A DNA stretch of 64,000 bases from Myxococcales bacterium (GCA_013298625.1 JAAFIF010000030.1:1-64000), one strand, 5' to 3'; shown: positions 27,371 to 36,536, counted from the stretch's first letter. Numbers and translations are program-made. The notes: generated by a model not told the origin, from the sequence alone.

Positions 27371-28741
27371 GTGAGTGAACCGAGCCCGTGGGCCGTCGAG
27401 CGCGTCGGCGTCGTCGTCGCAGATCGCTATCGCATCGAGCGCTTGCTCGGCGAGGGAGCGATGGGCGCCGTCTTCGCCGCGCGCCACACCAAGCTCGGCC
27501 GCATGGTGGCGATCAAGCTCATGCCGCCCGAGGACAAGCACGAGGCCGAAGCCGCGCGCCGGTTCGAGCAAGAGGCGGTCGCAGCCGCGTCCGTCGCGCG
27601 CAAGGGCGTCGTCGAGGTCCTCGATTTCGGCGTCGATCCCCACGTCGGCGCGTACATCGTGATGGAGCTGCTCGAAGGCGAGTCGCTCGAGGCCCGCATT
27701 CGCCGAGAGAAGACGCTCTCTCCCACGATCACCATCGCGCTGCTCGCGCCGGTGCTCGACGCGCTCTCGTCGGTGCACGCGCGATCGATCGTTCACCGAG
27801 ACTTGAAGCCGGCCAACCTCTTCGTCTCGCGCAACGAAGACGGCGAAGAGGTCGTGAAGATCTTGGACTTCGGCGTCTCGCGGGTGCGCGAAGGGCGACG
27901 CGCCGCGACCACGGCCGCTGGCGTCGTGGTGGGCACTCCGCGGTTCATGGCCCCCGAGCAAGCGCGCGGCGTGGCCGACCTCGACGCGCGCGCGGACCTC
28001 TACGCGGTCGGCGCCATCGCGTACGCCTGCCTCACGGGACGGCCGCCGTACGCGGACCTCGGATACGTTGATGTCATCGCCGCGATCTTGTCGGGGCCGC
28101 CGACGCCGCTCACGCAGCTCGTGGCTGGGGTTCCGCCGTCGCTCGTCGCGGTGATCGATCGCGCGATGGCGCGCGAGCGTGACGCCCGCTTCGCCAACGC
28201 CGCAGAGATGCGCGCTGCCCTGCTGGTGGCCGCATATTCGCCGTCCAAACCTCCGCCCGAAGCGTCGTCGACCGTCGCCGCGCGCCCGAGCGCCACCGTC
28301 GATGCGCCGTACACGATCGCAGAGATCCCCGTCGGACCCACGCGATCGAGCGCTCCCTCGCCGTCGCCGACCGCTGGATTGCCTCCGACCAACCCCGGCA
28401 GCGCGATGCCCGAGGACCCCAAGGCGCCCCTGCTCGCGCACCTCGCGCTCCCGCCGATGGGCGCTGCGCCGATCGCCGCGCCGCAGCCCTCGCCGTTCGC
28501 GTTTGCTCCTGCGCCCGCTGCGATGCAGGTCAGCGCCCAGCAGCCTGCGCCGCCGGCGGTCGCCGTGCACGCGCGTCCCGCGCCGTTGCCCGTCAAGAAG
28601 GGCGGGCGAGGCTGGCTCGTCGCCCTCGCGCTCGCGGTCTCGCTCTTCGTCGGAGTCGCCGCGTTCGCGATCTGGTACTTCGTCATCGACGACGACGCTG
28701 AGGTGTCTTCGCTGGCGTTTTCGCAGGCGAATCGCGGGTAG
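27371..28741 (+). CDS. Hanks-type Ser/Thr protein kinase with C-terminal membrane anchor
   Basis: 456 residues from GTG 27371 (ATG not available). Kinase domain at about 20-285: glycine loop GEGAMGAV, Lys49 in VAIKLM, Asp144 in VHRDLKPANLF, Asp166 in LDFGVSRV and the APE-like MAPEQ. Every catalytic position is intact. A Pro/Ala-rich linker of about 130 residues leads to one membrane helix near the C-terminus (WLVALALAVSLFVGVAAFAIWYF), with only 20 residues beyond. It is a cytoplasmic kinase on the inner face of the membrane. It converges with the LysR gene, and the 3' ends overlap by 59 bases. Confidence 0.9.
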   Translation: MSEPSPWAVERVGVVVADRYRIERLLGEGAMGAVFAARHTKLGRMVAIKLMPPEDKHEAEAARRFEQEAVAAASVARKGVVEVLDFGVDPHVGAYIVMELLEGESLEARIRREKTLSPTITIALLAPVLDALSSVHARSIVHRDLKPANLFVSRNEDGEEVVKILDFGVSRVREGRRAATTAAGVVVGTPRFMAPEQARGVADLDARADLYAVGAIAYACLTGRPPYADLGYVDVIAAILSGPPTPLTQLVAGVPPSLVAVIDRAMARERDARFANAAEMRAALLVAAYSPSKPPPEASSTVAARPSATVDAPYTIAEIPVGPTRSSAPSPSPTAGLPPTNPGSAMPEDPKAPLLAHLALPPMGAAPIAAPQPSPFAFAPAPAAMQVSAQQPAPPAVAVHARPAPLPVKKGGRGWLVALALAVSLFVGVAAFAIWYFVIDDDAEVSSLAFSQANRG

Positions 28742-29642
28742 CTCGCAGCCCGGCGACCGTCGCGCGCAGCCACTGGTGCGCGGGGTCCGCGTCGAGCGAC
28801 TTCGACCACAGCGCCACGACCTTCGCGTCGGGGAGCGCGATCGGCGGCTCGAACACCTGCAGATCGAGCATCGCGCGCGCCCGCTCGGCCACGCTGCGGG
28901 TGAGGGTGCACACGAGGTCCGAGTGCGCGACGGCCAGCGCCGCCGACGAGAAGTGCTGCACGCGCAGCGCCACCGTGCGCGCGAGATCGCGCGCGGCCAG
29001 CGCCCGGTCCACGACGCCGTCGCGCTTGGACTCCAAGCTCACCAGCACGTGGCCGAGCGAGAGGTACGCATCGAGCGAGAGCTTCTTGCGCAGCGCGGGG
29101 TGCCCTTCGCGCGCGATCACGCAGAAGGGGTCCGATCCGAGCGAGCGTTGGCAGAGCCCTGCCATCGGCGCGGCCATGTTGGCTGCGACCAGCGCGAGAT
29201 CGACGTCACCAGCGGTCACCTCGGCGAGCGAGCGAGGGCCGAAGCGAAGCACCTCGAGCCGAACGTTCGGCGCGCCTGCGCTGAGAACCGCCAGCAAATC
29301 CGGCAGCGCCGTGAACTCGAAGAAGTCGAACGTCGCGATGCGAAACGTGCGCTCCGCCGTCGTTGGGTCGAACGGCGCGCGCGGCCGAAGGCTGTTTGTC
29401 AGCTGGCCGAGCAGCGACGGAACTCGCTCTGCGAGCAGCTTCGCGCGGGGCGTGAGCACCCACGCTCGACCCGCGTTGACGAGCAGCCGGTCGCCGAGCG
29501 CCTCGCGCAGCCGCGCGAGCGAGTGGCTCATCGCCGACTGGGTCACGCCCGCCCTTCGCGCCGCGCCGGTCACGCTCTTCTCGTCGAGCAACAGGACCAA
29601 CGCGGGCAAGAGGTTGAGGTTGATGGCATCAACGCTGTTCAT
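28683..29642 (-). CDS. LysR-type transcriptional regulator
   Basis: 319 residues from ATG 29642. The N-terminal winged helix-turn-helix is clear: LLPALVLLLDEKSVTGAARR, VTQSAMSHSLARLREALGD and LTPRAK. The C-terminal ~200 residues match the substrate-binding domain (FRIATFDFFEF...). It is divergent from an SDR gene with only 47 bases between starts, and a dyad overlaps its own start codon, the classic LysR arrangement for controlling a neighbour and itself. The likely target is the SDR gene. The ligand is unknown; the C-terminal ~25 residues are Lys/Arg/Pro rich and variable. Confidence 0.9.
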   Translation of the reverse strand: MNSVDAINLNLLPALVLLLDEKSVTGAARRAGVTQSAMSHSLARLREALGDRLLVNAGRAWVLTPRAKLLAERVPSLLGQLTNSLRPRAPFDPTTAERTFRIATFDFFEFTALPDLLAVLSAGAPNVRLEVLRFGPRSLAEVTAGDVDLALVAANMAAPMAGLCQRSLGSDPFCVIAREGHPALRKKLSLDAYLSLGHVLVSLESKRDGVVDRALAARDLARTVALRVQHFSSAALAVAHSDLVCTLTRSVAERARAMLDLQVFEPPIALPDAKVVALWSKSLDADPAHQWLRATVAGLRATRDSPAKTPAKTPQRRRR

Positions 29643-29659
29643 GACATCTATGAGTACAG
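29635..29659. promoter_or_regulatory. Candidate LysR operator
   Basis: The dyad CTGT-TCAT-GACATCT-ATGA-gt-ACAG (29635-29659) has eight-base arms with one two-base insertion, and contains the TCAT-N7-ATGA core at 29639-29653. It overlaps the LysR start codon. A direct repeat TGTTCATG occurs at 29636-29643 and again at 29668-29675, 32 bases apart, which suits two LysR tetramer half-sites. Found by eye. Confidence 0.5.
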
Positions 29660-29689
29660 CACCCGTTTGTTCATGGGCGCTCGCGCCGC

Positions 29690-30751
29690 ATGCTGGGCTC
29701 CATGAACGACGGCGAAGTTCTCGTGACGGGCGCAAATGGCTTCATCGGACGCTGGCTCTTGTGCGAGCTGACGGGGCGAGGGCGCTCCGTGGTGGCGATG
29801 GTCCGGCGCGCGGCCGAGCGCGAGGCAGAGCTGCGCTCGTTTGTCAGCGCGCACGGCGGAGACGCTCGGCTGCTGCGCGTGGTCGAGGGCGAGATCGAGC
29901 GGCCCGGACTCGGACTGACCGCGCCCCTCACGGGCGTTCGGGCGGTCTATCACCTCGCGGCGCGGTTCGAGTTCGGCGCGGGCGTCGAGCAGGCGCGGGC
30001 GGCCAACGTGCAGGGGCTGCTCGAGGTCGCGCGGTGGGCGAGCGAGCAGCGGTCGTTGCAGCGCTTCGTGCTGCTCGGCGGCTATCGAATGACTCGGCCC
30101 GAGCCTGCGATGCGGGCGTTCGAGCGACCGATCAGCGATCGAGCGCGCGCAGCGATCTACCGCGGACGCGGCGCGTACGAGGTGTCCAAGCACGAAGGAT
30201 ATTGGGCGTTTCGACGCTTCGCTGCTGAGCGCGGGCTGCGCTGGACCGCGGTGCACCCCTCGACGGTGATCGGAGACTCGCGCACGGGAGAGACCACGCA
30301 GCGCACCGGGCTCACGGCGACCGTGGCGATGCTGCACCGGGGACGAATGCCGGCGATGGTGGGCGGGGCGAAGACGTTTGTTCCGGTGGTGACCGTGGAT
30401 CATCTGGCGCGGGTGCTCGCGACGGTGATCGACAACGAGCGGACCGTTGGACAAGACCTCACGGTGCTCGATCAGCGAACGCCCATGCTTCCCGAGCTCG
30501 TCGCGATGCTGGCGCAGCACTGCGGCGTGCGCGCGCCGAAGTTCTCGCTCCCCGTGTCGCTCGTGGCGGCGCTGCCGCAGTGGCTCTCGGGGATCGACCG
30601 AGAGAGCCTCGCGTTCATCACCGACGACCAGTACGACACGAGCGAAGCCGACGAGCACGCGCGCGCGATGGGCATCGAGCATCCGCCGCTCGAGCAGAGC
30701 GTCGAGCGCTGGTGCCGCTACCTGATCGCGCAGCGATTTCTCAGCGCATAG
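29690..30751 (+). CDS. Extended short-chain dehydrogenase/reductase (NAD-dependent epimerase/dehydratase-like)
   Basis: 353 residues from ATG 29690; ATG 29702 would cut four residues. The N-terminal glycine motif is VLVTGANGFIG (GxxGxxG), the YxxxK catalytic motif is YEVSK, and HLAAR is the usual NAG-like part. The length fits the extended SDR class that changes sugars, sterols or flavonoid-like molecules using NAD(P). The divergent LysR gene probably senses the pathway's substrate. The 3' end overlaps the hydrolase gene by 11 bases. Confidence 0.88.
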   Translation: MLGSMNDGEVLVTGANGFIGRWLLCELTGRGRSVVAMVRRAAEREAELRSFVSAHGGDARLLRVVEGEIERPGLGLTAPLTGVRAVYHLAARFEFGAGVEQARAANVQGLLEVARWASEQRSLQRFVLLGGYRMTRPEPAMRAFERPISDRARAAIYRGRGAYEVSKHEGYWAFRRFAAERGLRWTAVHPSTVIGDSRTGETTQRTGLTATVAMLHRGRMPAMVGGAKTFVPVVTVDHLARVLATVIDNERTVGQDLTVLDQRTPMLPELVAMLAQHCGVRAPKFSLPVSLVAALPQWLSGIDRESLAFITDDQYDTSEADEHARAMGIEHPPLEQSVERWCRYLIAQRFLSA

Positions 30752-31709
30752 CGGGCGCTGGCAGCTCGGCGCACACGCGCTGCGACGCGCCCGACACAGG
30801 CCGGCTCTCGATGAACGCGCGCACTTGATCGACGTACAGCGAGCCTGCTTGCGGCGGCATGCACGGCTGGTCGTCCTGGTTCGCGCACGAAGCGTGACCG
30901 TGGTCTGCGCCAGCGATCAGCACGAGCGACGAGCGGTTGGCCACCGGCTCGCGGCAGATGGTCTCCCAGAGCTCTCGGCCGTACTTCGTCTGCACGAAAT
31001 CGTCAGCGGTCCCGTGCACGATGAGCACACCGCGCGCTGCGCGCTGTGATGCCAGGCGGATCTTGCTCTTGTTGTCGAAGCGGTTGGTCATCAAGAACGA
31101 TGACGGGATGACCAGGCTCGAGTCCGCGGCGAGCGCCATCACGCTGGTGAACGTCGCCTCGAGGATGAGCCCTGCGCTGAGCGACTCCCACGCCAGCTGC
31201 GTGGCCGCCGCGCCGCCGAGCGAGTAGCCGTAATGAAAGATTCGCGTCGTGTCGACGCCCGAGGCGGTCGAGTGCAGGTAGTGAAACGCGGCGCGCGCAG
31301 AGCGATAGACGCCCTCTTCGCTGGGCGATCCGGGGGTGCGGCCGTAGCCTGGGTAGTCGTAGACGAGGACGTTGACGCCGAGGTTGAAGAGCGTCGCGAC
31401 GCGAGAGAGATAGCCGTCGATGTTGCTCGCGTTGCCGTGGTGGTAGAGCACCGTGGCGCGGGTGGCTGCGTCGGGGTGCCTGGCGAACGCGGCGAACACC
31501 TTGCTGCCGTCGGACGCGGTGAGCTCGAGGCGCTCGAGGCGATCCGCGGGGATCTTCTGCGCTTCGGGGAAGCCGTCCGGGTACGACGAGAGCGTGTACT
31601 GCTGGCCCTCGGGGATCCTCGTCGCGTTGAAGAAGAACGCGTCGAGCGAGATGCACGACGAGAGGGCGGTCGCGACGAGCGCGCACCACGCGATGCTCGA
31701 GCGCTTCAT
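30741..31709 (-). CDS. Alpha/beta-hydrolase lipoprotein
   Basis: 322 residues from ATG 31709. The start overlaps the stop of the preceding gene (ATGA), so the two are coupled. Lipobox LSSC is near residue 19. The nucleophile elbow is GYSLGG in the middle third; the other likely members of the triad are Asp in HGTADDF and His in GADHGHASC. The oxyanion turn HHGNASN is also seen. The fold suits a thioesterase/lipase/peptidase of the BAAT or serine-aminopeptidase type anchored in the envelope. Two Cys near the end could pair. Substrate unknown. Confidence 0.8.
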   Translation of the reverse strand: MKRSSIAWCALVATALSSCISLDAFFFNATRIPEGQQYTLSSYPDGFPEAQKIPADRLERLELTASDGSKVFAAFARHPDAATRATVLYHHGNASNIDGYLSRVATLFNLGVNVLVYDYPGYGRTPGSPSEEGVYRSARAAFHYLHSTASGVDTTRIFHYGYSLGGAAATQLAWESLSAGLILEATFTSVMALAADSSLVIPSSFLMTNRFDNKSKIRLASQRAARGVLIVHGTADDFVQTKYGRELWETICREPVANRSSLVLIAGADHGHASCANQDDQPCMPPQAGSLYVDQVRAFIESRPVSGASQRVCAELPAPAMR

Positions 31710-32395
31710 CGCACACCCTGCCCGAAGTTGACGTTGAAGCCGAGCATCGCGCCGATGACGCCGATTCCGCCTGGAGAAAGCCAGTCGACCGTGACGAGCC
31801 CTGCGTTCTGGCTGAACGCGTACCAGCGCACTTCGAGGTCGATCGAGAAGCGCTGCGAGGGCGAGAACTGCGCGAGGCCGAAGAGGGTGGGCGTCCAGAA
31901 CGGCCGCGCGTCGAGCTCGCGATCGGACGAGCCGATGCGAAAGAGATTGTGCACGCCGCCGCCGAGCAAGAGCCAGCGCGTGGGCCGGCCCGAACCGCCG
32001 ATCCACGCGTCGGCGAAGACCACGGCGTCCCGTCGGTTGCCGAGCGCCTGCAGCTCGCCGCCGATCGCGAGGGCGTGCCGCGCGCGCGCGATCGGGTGCC
32101 ACACGGCGCCGCCGGTGATGCCGAGGATGGGGACCGAGCCCTCGCCGGGACTAAACGCCAACGCCAGCGGTTGAACGCCCGCGTGCACATCGATGTCGTC
32201 TTCGAGCCCGTACGCAGCGTTGACCGTCACGATCGGCGCCGGGATCGGAACGGGTCGACGCAAGATCGGCCCTCCGAGGGACGTGTTGATTCGAACGTTG
32301 TCTTTTCCGACCGGTTGCAGCAGGTGCGTCGTCGCGCAGCCCGAAGGCGCCGCGAAGATCGTCACGACCGCTGCCCGAAGCAGCCAGTATCGCAC
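31706..32395 (-). CDS. Lipoprotein, probable outer-membrane barrel
   Basis: 229 residues. The start codon is GTG 32395. Signal peptide RYWLLRAAVVTIFAAPSGC gives a lipobox. Alternating beta strands with aromatic ends run through the rest (VTVNAAYGLEDDIDVHAGV, WTPTLFGLAQFSP, LDLEV-like RFSIDLEVRWYAF), ending in GFNVNFGQGVR, which resembles the C-terminal strand of a small barrel. It stands before the hydrolase gene in a two-gene unit. Confidence 0.6.
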   Translation of the reverse strand: MRYWLLRAAVVTIFAAPSGCATTHLLQPVGKDNVRINTSLGGPILRRPVPIPAPIVTVNAAYGLEDDIDVHAGVQPLALAFSPGEGSVPILGITGGAVWHPIARARHALAIGGELQALGNRRDAVVFADAWIGGSGRPTRWLLLGGGVHNLFRIGSSDRELDARPFWTPTLFGLAQFSPSQRFSIDLEVRWYAFSQNAGLVTVDWLSPGGIGVIGAMLGFNVNFGQGVR

Positions 32396-32524
32396 GGGGC
32401 GGCGATGCTATCACGGCGGTGCTCACACGTTGCTCGTGCGTTGCGACTGCGCCCGAGGCTCGTTGATTTTCGTCGCGCCGCGCGCTGGACGAGCCCCGTC
32501 GGTTGTGTGCTAGAAAGGCGTTCG

Positions 32525-32618
32525 CCGTCAGAGACGTGATGGGGGGGTTGGCCATCGGGCTATTGGTTTTTCCGAGCCCGACGCTCAGCCCCCACTGACG
32601 GAGCGACGCAGCGTCTCT
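32525..32618. ncRNA. Nested hairpin in the leader of the Snf2 gene (possible structured RNA)
   Basis: Three stems fit inside one another: CCGTCAG (32525-32531) with CTGACGG (32595-32601), TGGGGG (32540-32545) with CCCCCA (32589-32594), and TCGGGCT (32555-32561) with AGCCCGA (32575-32581), closing a 13-base T-rich loop. A rival pairing exists: AGAGACG (32530-32536) can pair with CGTCTCT (32612-32618), which would break the outer stem. It is in a 274-base intergenic gap between divergent genes. It matches no riboswitch I know and was found by eye. Confidence 0.4.
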
Positions 32619-32669
32619 CTCGATCCGTCCAACGTTGGTCACGAATTCCCCCACCGCAGAATCATCGCG

Positions 32670-35600
32670 GTGACCAACAGGGTCCGAGAGCCCATCTGTG
32701 TCGTGGCGTTGTGTCCCGTCGACGCATCATGGAGTGCAGTGTTGACTACGGAAGCTGCTGTGGACGTGCAGAGCCCTGTCATTCAGGCGGTGGCTCGTCT
32801 CAGTGATCGCGCGTTGGCTCGCCTCGTCGGCGCCAACGCCTACCTTCGAGGCCGTGTGTACGCGAGGCAATCCTGCGTGCACGCGCTCGCCGTCGCAGGT
32901 AGCGAAGCCTCGGGCCGCGTGCACGGCCGAGCGAGCGACCCCTACGACGTGAAGGTCAACCTCTCGGACGAGGGAGGACTGACCAGCAACTGCACCTGCC
33001 CCGCGTGGCGCGGCGCCGATCGGCACTGCAAGCACGTGGCTGCGCTGTTGGTCGCGCTTCGCGACAAGGTTCGCCCGCCGCGCTCGCAGCAAGCGGGCGG
33101 TGATGCCGTCGACGGAGAGTCCGGCGCTCCCGCGTCGCCGAGCGCCAACGCAGCGCCGACGCCGGCCGCGCCTCGTCCGCCGAAGCCCAAGCCCGCCGAG
33201 CACGCGCGTGATCGCGACCGGGACCGCGGCGACCGAGACCGCGGCGATCGAGACCGCCACGACCGCCGAGACGCCAAGGGACAGCGTCGCCGCGACGACA
33301 ACGGCGGCGGCTCTGCGCGCGAAGTGGTCGTGATGGACCGCTCGGGCCCGCGCGTCGTCTCCGCGGGCGGCATGTCCACGGTGCAGTCGGTCTCGGCGTC
33401 GGCCAGCGCGCAGAACGAGCAGCCCCGCGGCTTCGGAGCGTGGGTCGCCAGCAACGATCCACGCAAGGCGCCCGAGGTCGAGTACCGCATTCACGTCCGC
33501 TCCAACTCGCTCGCGATCACGCCGTACCTCGCCGAGTCGCGCACCGCCATCGCCCCCGCGGACGCGCTCGATCAGCTCGGCGCGCTTCCGAGCGTGCACC
33601 GCCCGATCCTGCGCTTGCTCTCGCGCTTGCATCCGAAGGGCGCCCGCGGCGCGCAGGTCGAAGCGCGCGGCGAAGACGCGGCGGACCTCGTCGCCAAGCT
33701 TCGCGGCCGAAGGGTCCTCGTCGAGCCGATGCTCATGGAGCTCCGCTATCTCGACGAGCCGCTCGTCCCGAGGATCGAGCTCGAGATGGTCCCGCCCTCG
33801 CACGTCCGCGTGCGCATCGTGTTCGAGCGCAAATCCGGCGACGCGCGGCGGTTCAACCTCAACCAGGGCCTCTGGCTCGAGGGCGATCCGGGCTGGCACC
33901 TCGACCCGATTCAGGGCGTCGCGCGACCGCTCGCCGACCACGTCACGTCCACGTGGCTCGAGCGCTTGCTCAAGACCCCCGCGGTCACGCACCCCACGAG
34001 CGACGTCGCTCGGCTGCTCAGCGAACACCTGCCGAAGGTCTCGCTCGCGCTCAACGCGCCGCTGCCGGACATCCGCGCGATCGTCGACGAGATCGACGTG
34101 GCGCCGAAGTTCGTCATGCGCGCGGCCGGCGACCTCACGCGCGTCGTCGGAACGCTCGACGTGAAGTACGGCGAGCACGAGTTCGTGGTTCCTCCGGTCG
34201 AGCTCCCGCCGCCGTTGGTGATCCTCGAGAGCTCCGGGCTGCGGCCCAAATGCCTGCGTCGCGACGTGGGCGCCGAGCGGCTCGCGGTCAACATGCTGCT
34301 CGATGGCGGGCTCGAAGTGACCGATGATTTTCGGGCGTTTCAAGCGACCGAAGACCGCGCGGTGAAGTTCTGGAGCGAGTGCGTCCCGAGCCTGCCGCGC
34401 GAGTGGGAGAAGTACGTCCCCGAGCACATGGCGAGCGTGAAGGTCCGCAGCGCTCCCGTCACGCCGCGGGCGCGCGTCTCGTCCGGCGTGGACTGGCTCT
34501 CGGTCGACGTCGAGTTCGGCTCGGAGGGCAGCAAGGCGGCGGAAGAAGACCTTCGCCGCGCCCTCGAGATGGGACACAAGCTCGTGCGGCTCGAGGACGG
34601 GACGTACGCCCGCATCGAAGGTCTGCAGGTGCAAGAGGTGCTCTCTCGCCTGCAAGAGATCTATCAAAACGGCAAAGGCCAGCTCCCGCTCTCGCAAGCG
34701 GGCCGCGTGCAGGACTTGCTGTCGCAGCTCGGACAGCGCGCGGACGTGGCCAAGAGCACGAAGGATTTCTTCGCGGCCCTCGGCGAGCACAAGGTCGAGA
34801 CGATCGAGCTCCCGAAGGACCTCGACGCCACGATGCGCCCCTACCAGCACGACGGCTTCTCGTGGCTGGCGTACCTCTATCGCACTGGTACCGGCGGAAT
34901 CCTCGCCGACGACATGGGTCTCGGAAAGACCCTCCAAGCAATCGCGCTGCTCTTGTGGGTCAAGCGCTTGAGCGAGCCGCTCGTTGAAGAGGGCGACGAG
35001 GCGCCGCGCTCGAAGGCCAAGAAGGGCTCGAAGAAGGCCGCTGCGGCCGCGAAAGAGGCCTCGGTCGACGACGACGACGACGAGCCCGCGAGCGCCAAGA
35101 AGGGCGCCAAGAAGGCTGCCAAGAAGGGCGCCAAGAAGGGCGCTGACGACGTCGCGGGTCCCATCCTCGGGCCGATGGCGAAGCCGCTCGAGCAGGGCGG
35201 GCCGCTGGCGTTGGTGGTGGCGCCGACGTCGGTCGTTCCGAACTGGGTGCGCGAGGTGCAGAAGTTTGCGCCGGCGCTTCGGGCCATCGCGTGGACCGGC
35301 TCGGACCGCGCGCAGTACAAGAGCGAGATCGACCGGGCCGACGTCGTCGTGACGTCGTACGCGCTCTTGCGTCGCGACGAGGAGTTTCTCTCGTCGATCG
35401 ACTGGGGCTACGTGATCCTCGACGAGGCGCAGTCCATCAAGAACCCGACGAGCGCCACCGCGCGCGCCGCGAAGAACATCAAGGGCAAGCGCCGCCTCGC
35501 CCTCACGGGGACGCCGATCGAGAACCGCCTCAGCGAGATCTGGTCGATCTTCGATTTCGTCTCTCCAGGGCTGCTCCCGCCGCTCGCGCAGTTCGAAGAG

Positions 35601-36452
35601 CGCTACGCGCGCCCGATCGACCGCGGCGACGAGGACGCGGCTCGCCGGCTGCGCTCGACGATCCACCCGTTCGTCATGCGCCGCACGAAGAACGAGGTCG
35701 CTCAAGACCTCCCCGAGAAGATCATCACCGAGCGTCTCTGCGAGATGTCTCCCGAGCAGGCCGTGGTCTACAAGACCGTGCTCAAGAGCGTGCGCGACAC
35801 GATCATGGGCGAGGTCGAAGCGAACGGCCTCGGGCGCTCGCAGCTGCAAATTCTCGCGGGGCTCACCCGCTTGCGTCAGGCCGCGTGCGATCCGCGCTTG
35901 CTCGGGATCTCGGGGCCCTTCACCGACGAGACCTCTGGCAAGCTCGTCGCGCTGCGAGAGCTCATCAACGAAGCGCAGCAGGGCGGGCACCGAACGCTGG
36001 TGTTCTCGCAGTTCGTCTCGATGCTGCAGCTCATCAAGGCCGCGCTCGACGCCGACGGCGTGGCGTACGAATACATCGACGGAGACACCAAAGAGCGCCA
36101 GGCGCGCGTCGATCGCTTCAACAAGGACGAGAAGGTTCCTGTCTTCTTGATCTCGTTGAAGGCCGGCGGGACCGGGCTCAACCTCACGGGAGCCGACACG
36201 GTCGTTCACTTCGACCCGTGGTGGAACCCGGCCGTCGAAGACCAGGCCACCGACCGCGCGCACCGCATCGGGCAGACCAAGGTCGTGACCGCGTATCGCT
36301 TCGTCGCGCGCGGGACGATCGAAGAGAAGATCCTCGAGCTCAGCGCGAAGAAGCGCGAGCTCGTCGAGAACGTGCTCGGCCAAGAGCAAGACGAGAAGGT
36401 CTCTGGCGTGCTCACCCGCGCCGAGCTCGACCGTCTGTTCTCCGACGACTGA
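32670..36452 (+). CDS. SWIM-finger Snf2-family helicase/translocase
   Basis: 1260 residues from GTG 32670; GTG 32739 is also possible. The N-terminal part has a SWIM finger: Cys108, Cys110, Cys120 and His122 (CTCP...CKH). An Arg/Asp repeat at about 180-210 follows. The Snf2 motor occupies about 720-1240: motif I DDMGLGKTLQ at about 745, DEAQ at 918-921 (motif II), LTGTPIENR (III), GGTGLNL (V) and DRAHRIGQ (VI). An insertion of about 55 residues right after motif I (about 770-827) is rich in Lys/Ala (AKKGAKKAAKKGAKK) and an Asp run. It should be an ATP-driven DNA translocase. The antisense 1220-aa frame here is a shadow. Confidence 0.88.
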   Translation: MTNRVREPICVVALCPVDASWSAVLTTEAAVDVQSPVIQAVARLSDRALARLVGANAYLRGRVYARQSCVHALAVAGSEASGRVHGRASDPYDVKVNLSDEGGLTSNCTCPAWRGADRHCKHVAALLVALRDKVRPPRSQQAGGDAVDGESGAPASPSANAAPTPAAPRPPKPKPAEHARDRDRDRGDRDRGDRDRHDRRDAKGQRRRDDNGGGSAREVVVMDRSGPRVVSAGGMSTVQSVSASASAQNEQPRGFGAWVASNDPRKAPEVEYRIHVRSNSLAITPYLAESRTAIAPADALDQLGALPSVHRPILRLLSRLHPKGARGAQVEARGEDAADLVAKLRGRRVLVEPMLMELRYLDEPLVPRIELEMVPPSHVRVRIVFERKSGDARRFNLNQGLWLEGDPGWHLDPIQGVARPLADHVTSTWLERLLKTPAVTHPTSDVARLLSEHLPKVSLALNAPLPDIRAIVDEIDVAPKFVMRAAGDLTRVVGTLDVKYGEHEFVVPPVELPPPLVILESSGLRPKCLRRDVGAERLAVNMLLDGGLEVTDDFRAFQATEDRAVKFWSECVPSLPREWEKYVPEHMASVKVRSAPVTPRARVSSGVDWLSVDVEFGSEGSKAAEEDLRRALEMGHKLVRLEDGTYARIEGLQVQEVLSRLQEIYQNGKGQLPLSQAGRVQDLLSQLGQRADVAKSTKDFFAALGEHKVETIELPKDLDATMRPYQHDGFSWLAYLYRTGTGGILADDMGLGKTLQAIALLLWVKRLSEPLVEEGDEAPRSKAKKGSKKAAAAAKEASVDDDDDEPASAKKGAKKAAKKGAKKGADDVAGPILGPMAKPLEQGGPLALVVAPTSVVPNWVREVQKFAPALRAIAWTGSDRAQYKSEIDRADVVVTSYALLRRDEEFLSSIDWGYVILDEAQSIKNPTSATARAAKNIKGKRRLALTGTPIENRLSEIWSIFDFVSPGLLPPLAQFEERYARPIDRGDEDAARRLRSTIHPFVMRRTKNEVAQDLPEKIITERLCEMSPEQAVVYKTVLKSVRDTIMGEVEANGLGRSQLQILAGLTRLRQAACDPRLLGISGPFTDETSGKLVALRELINEAQQGGHRTLVFSQFVSMLQLIKAALDADGVAYEYIDGDTKERQARVDRFNKDEKVPVFLISLKAGGTGLNLTGADTVVHFDPWWNPAVEDQATDRAHRIGQTKVVTAYRFVARGTIEEKILELSAKKRELVENVLGQEQDEKVSGVLTRAELDRLFSDD
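33210..33271. repeat. Degenerate repeat coding an Arg/Asp tract
   Basis: About ten degenerate GACCGN / GATCGN units code for DRDRDRGDRDRGDRDRHDR in the Snf2 helicase linker between the SWIM finger and the motor. This is a low-complexity mixed-charge tract. Confidence 0.7.
35092..35143. repeat. Repeat coding Ala-Lys-Lys-Gly units
   Basis: Repeats of the 12-base unit GCCAAGAAGGGC, with one GCTGCC variant, code the histone-like AKKGAKKAAKKGAKKG stretch inserted in the Snf2 motor. A GAC run (35066-35082) sits just before it. Confidence 0.75.
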
Positions 36453-36503
36453 CCGCGCCTCGCGCGCTGCGGGGGAGGCAGCCGCGCATCAACCGTGGGA
36501 CAC

Positions 36504-36536
36504 GACGCCTCGCGCGCACACGCAGCGCGGGGCGTC
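36504..36536. terminator. Hairpin between convergent Snf2 and acyl-CoA synthetase genes
   Basis: GACGCCTCGCGC (36504-36515) and GCGCGGGGCGTC (36525-36536) form a 12-base stem with one G-T wobble and a nine-base loop. There is no T-run, so classic factor-independent termination is uncertain. Its place between convergent genes suits a two-way terminator or transcript barrier. Confidence 0.45.

Noticed and set aside
32727..36389. 1220-residue open frame antisense to the Snf2 gene
   Set aside because: Arg/Leu/Asp-rich shadow with no recognisable domain; the sense strand carries all helicase motifs.
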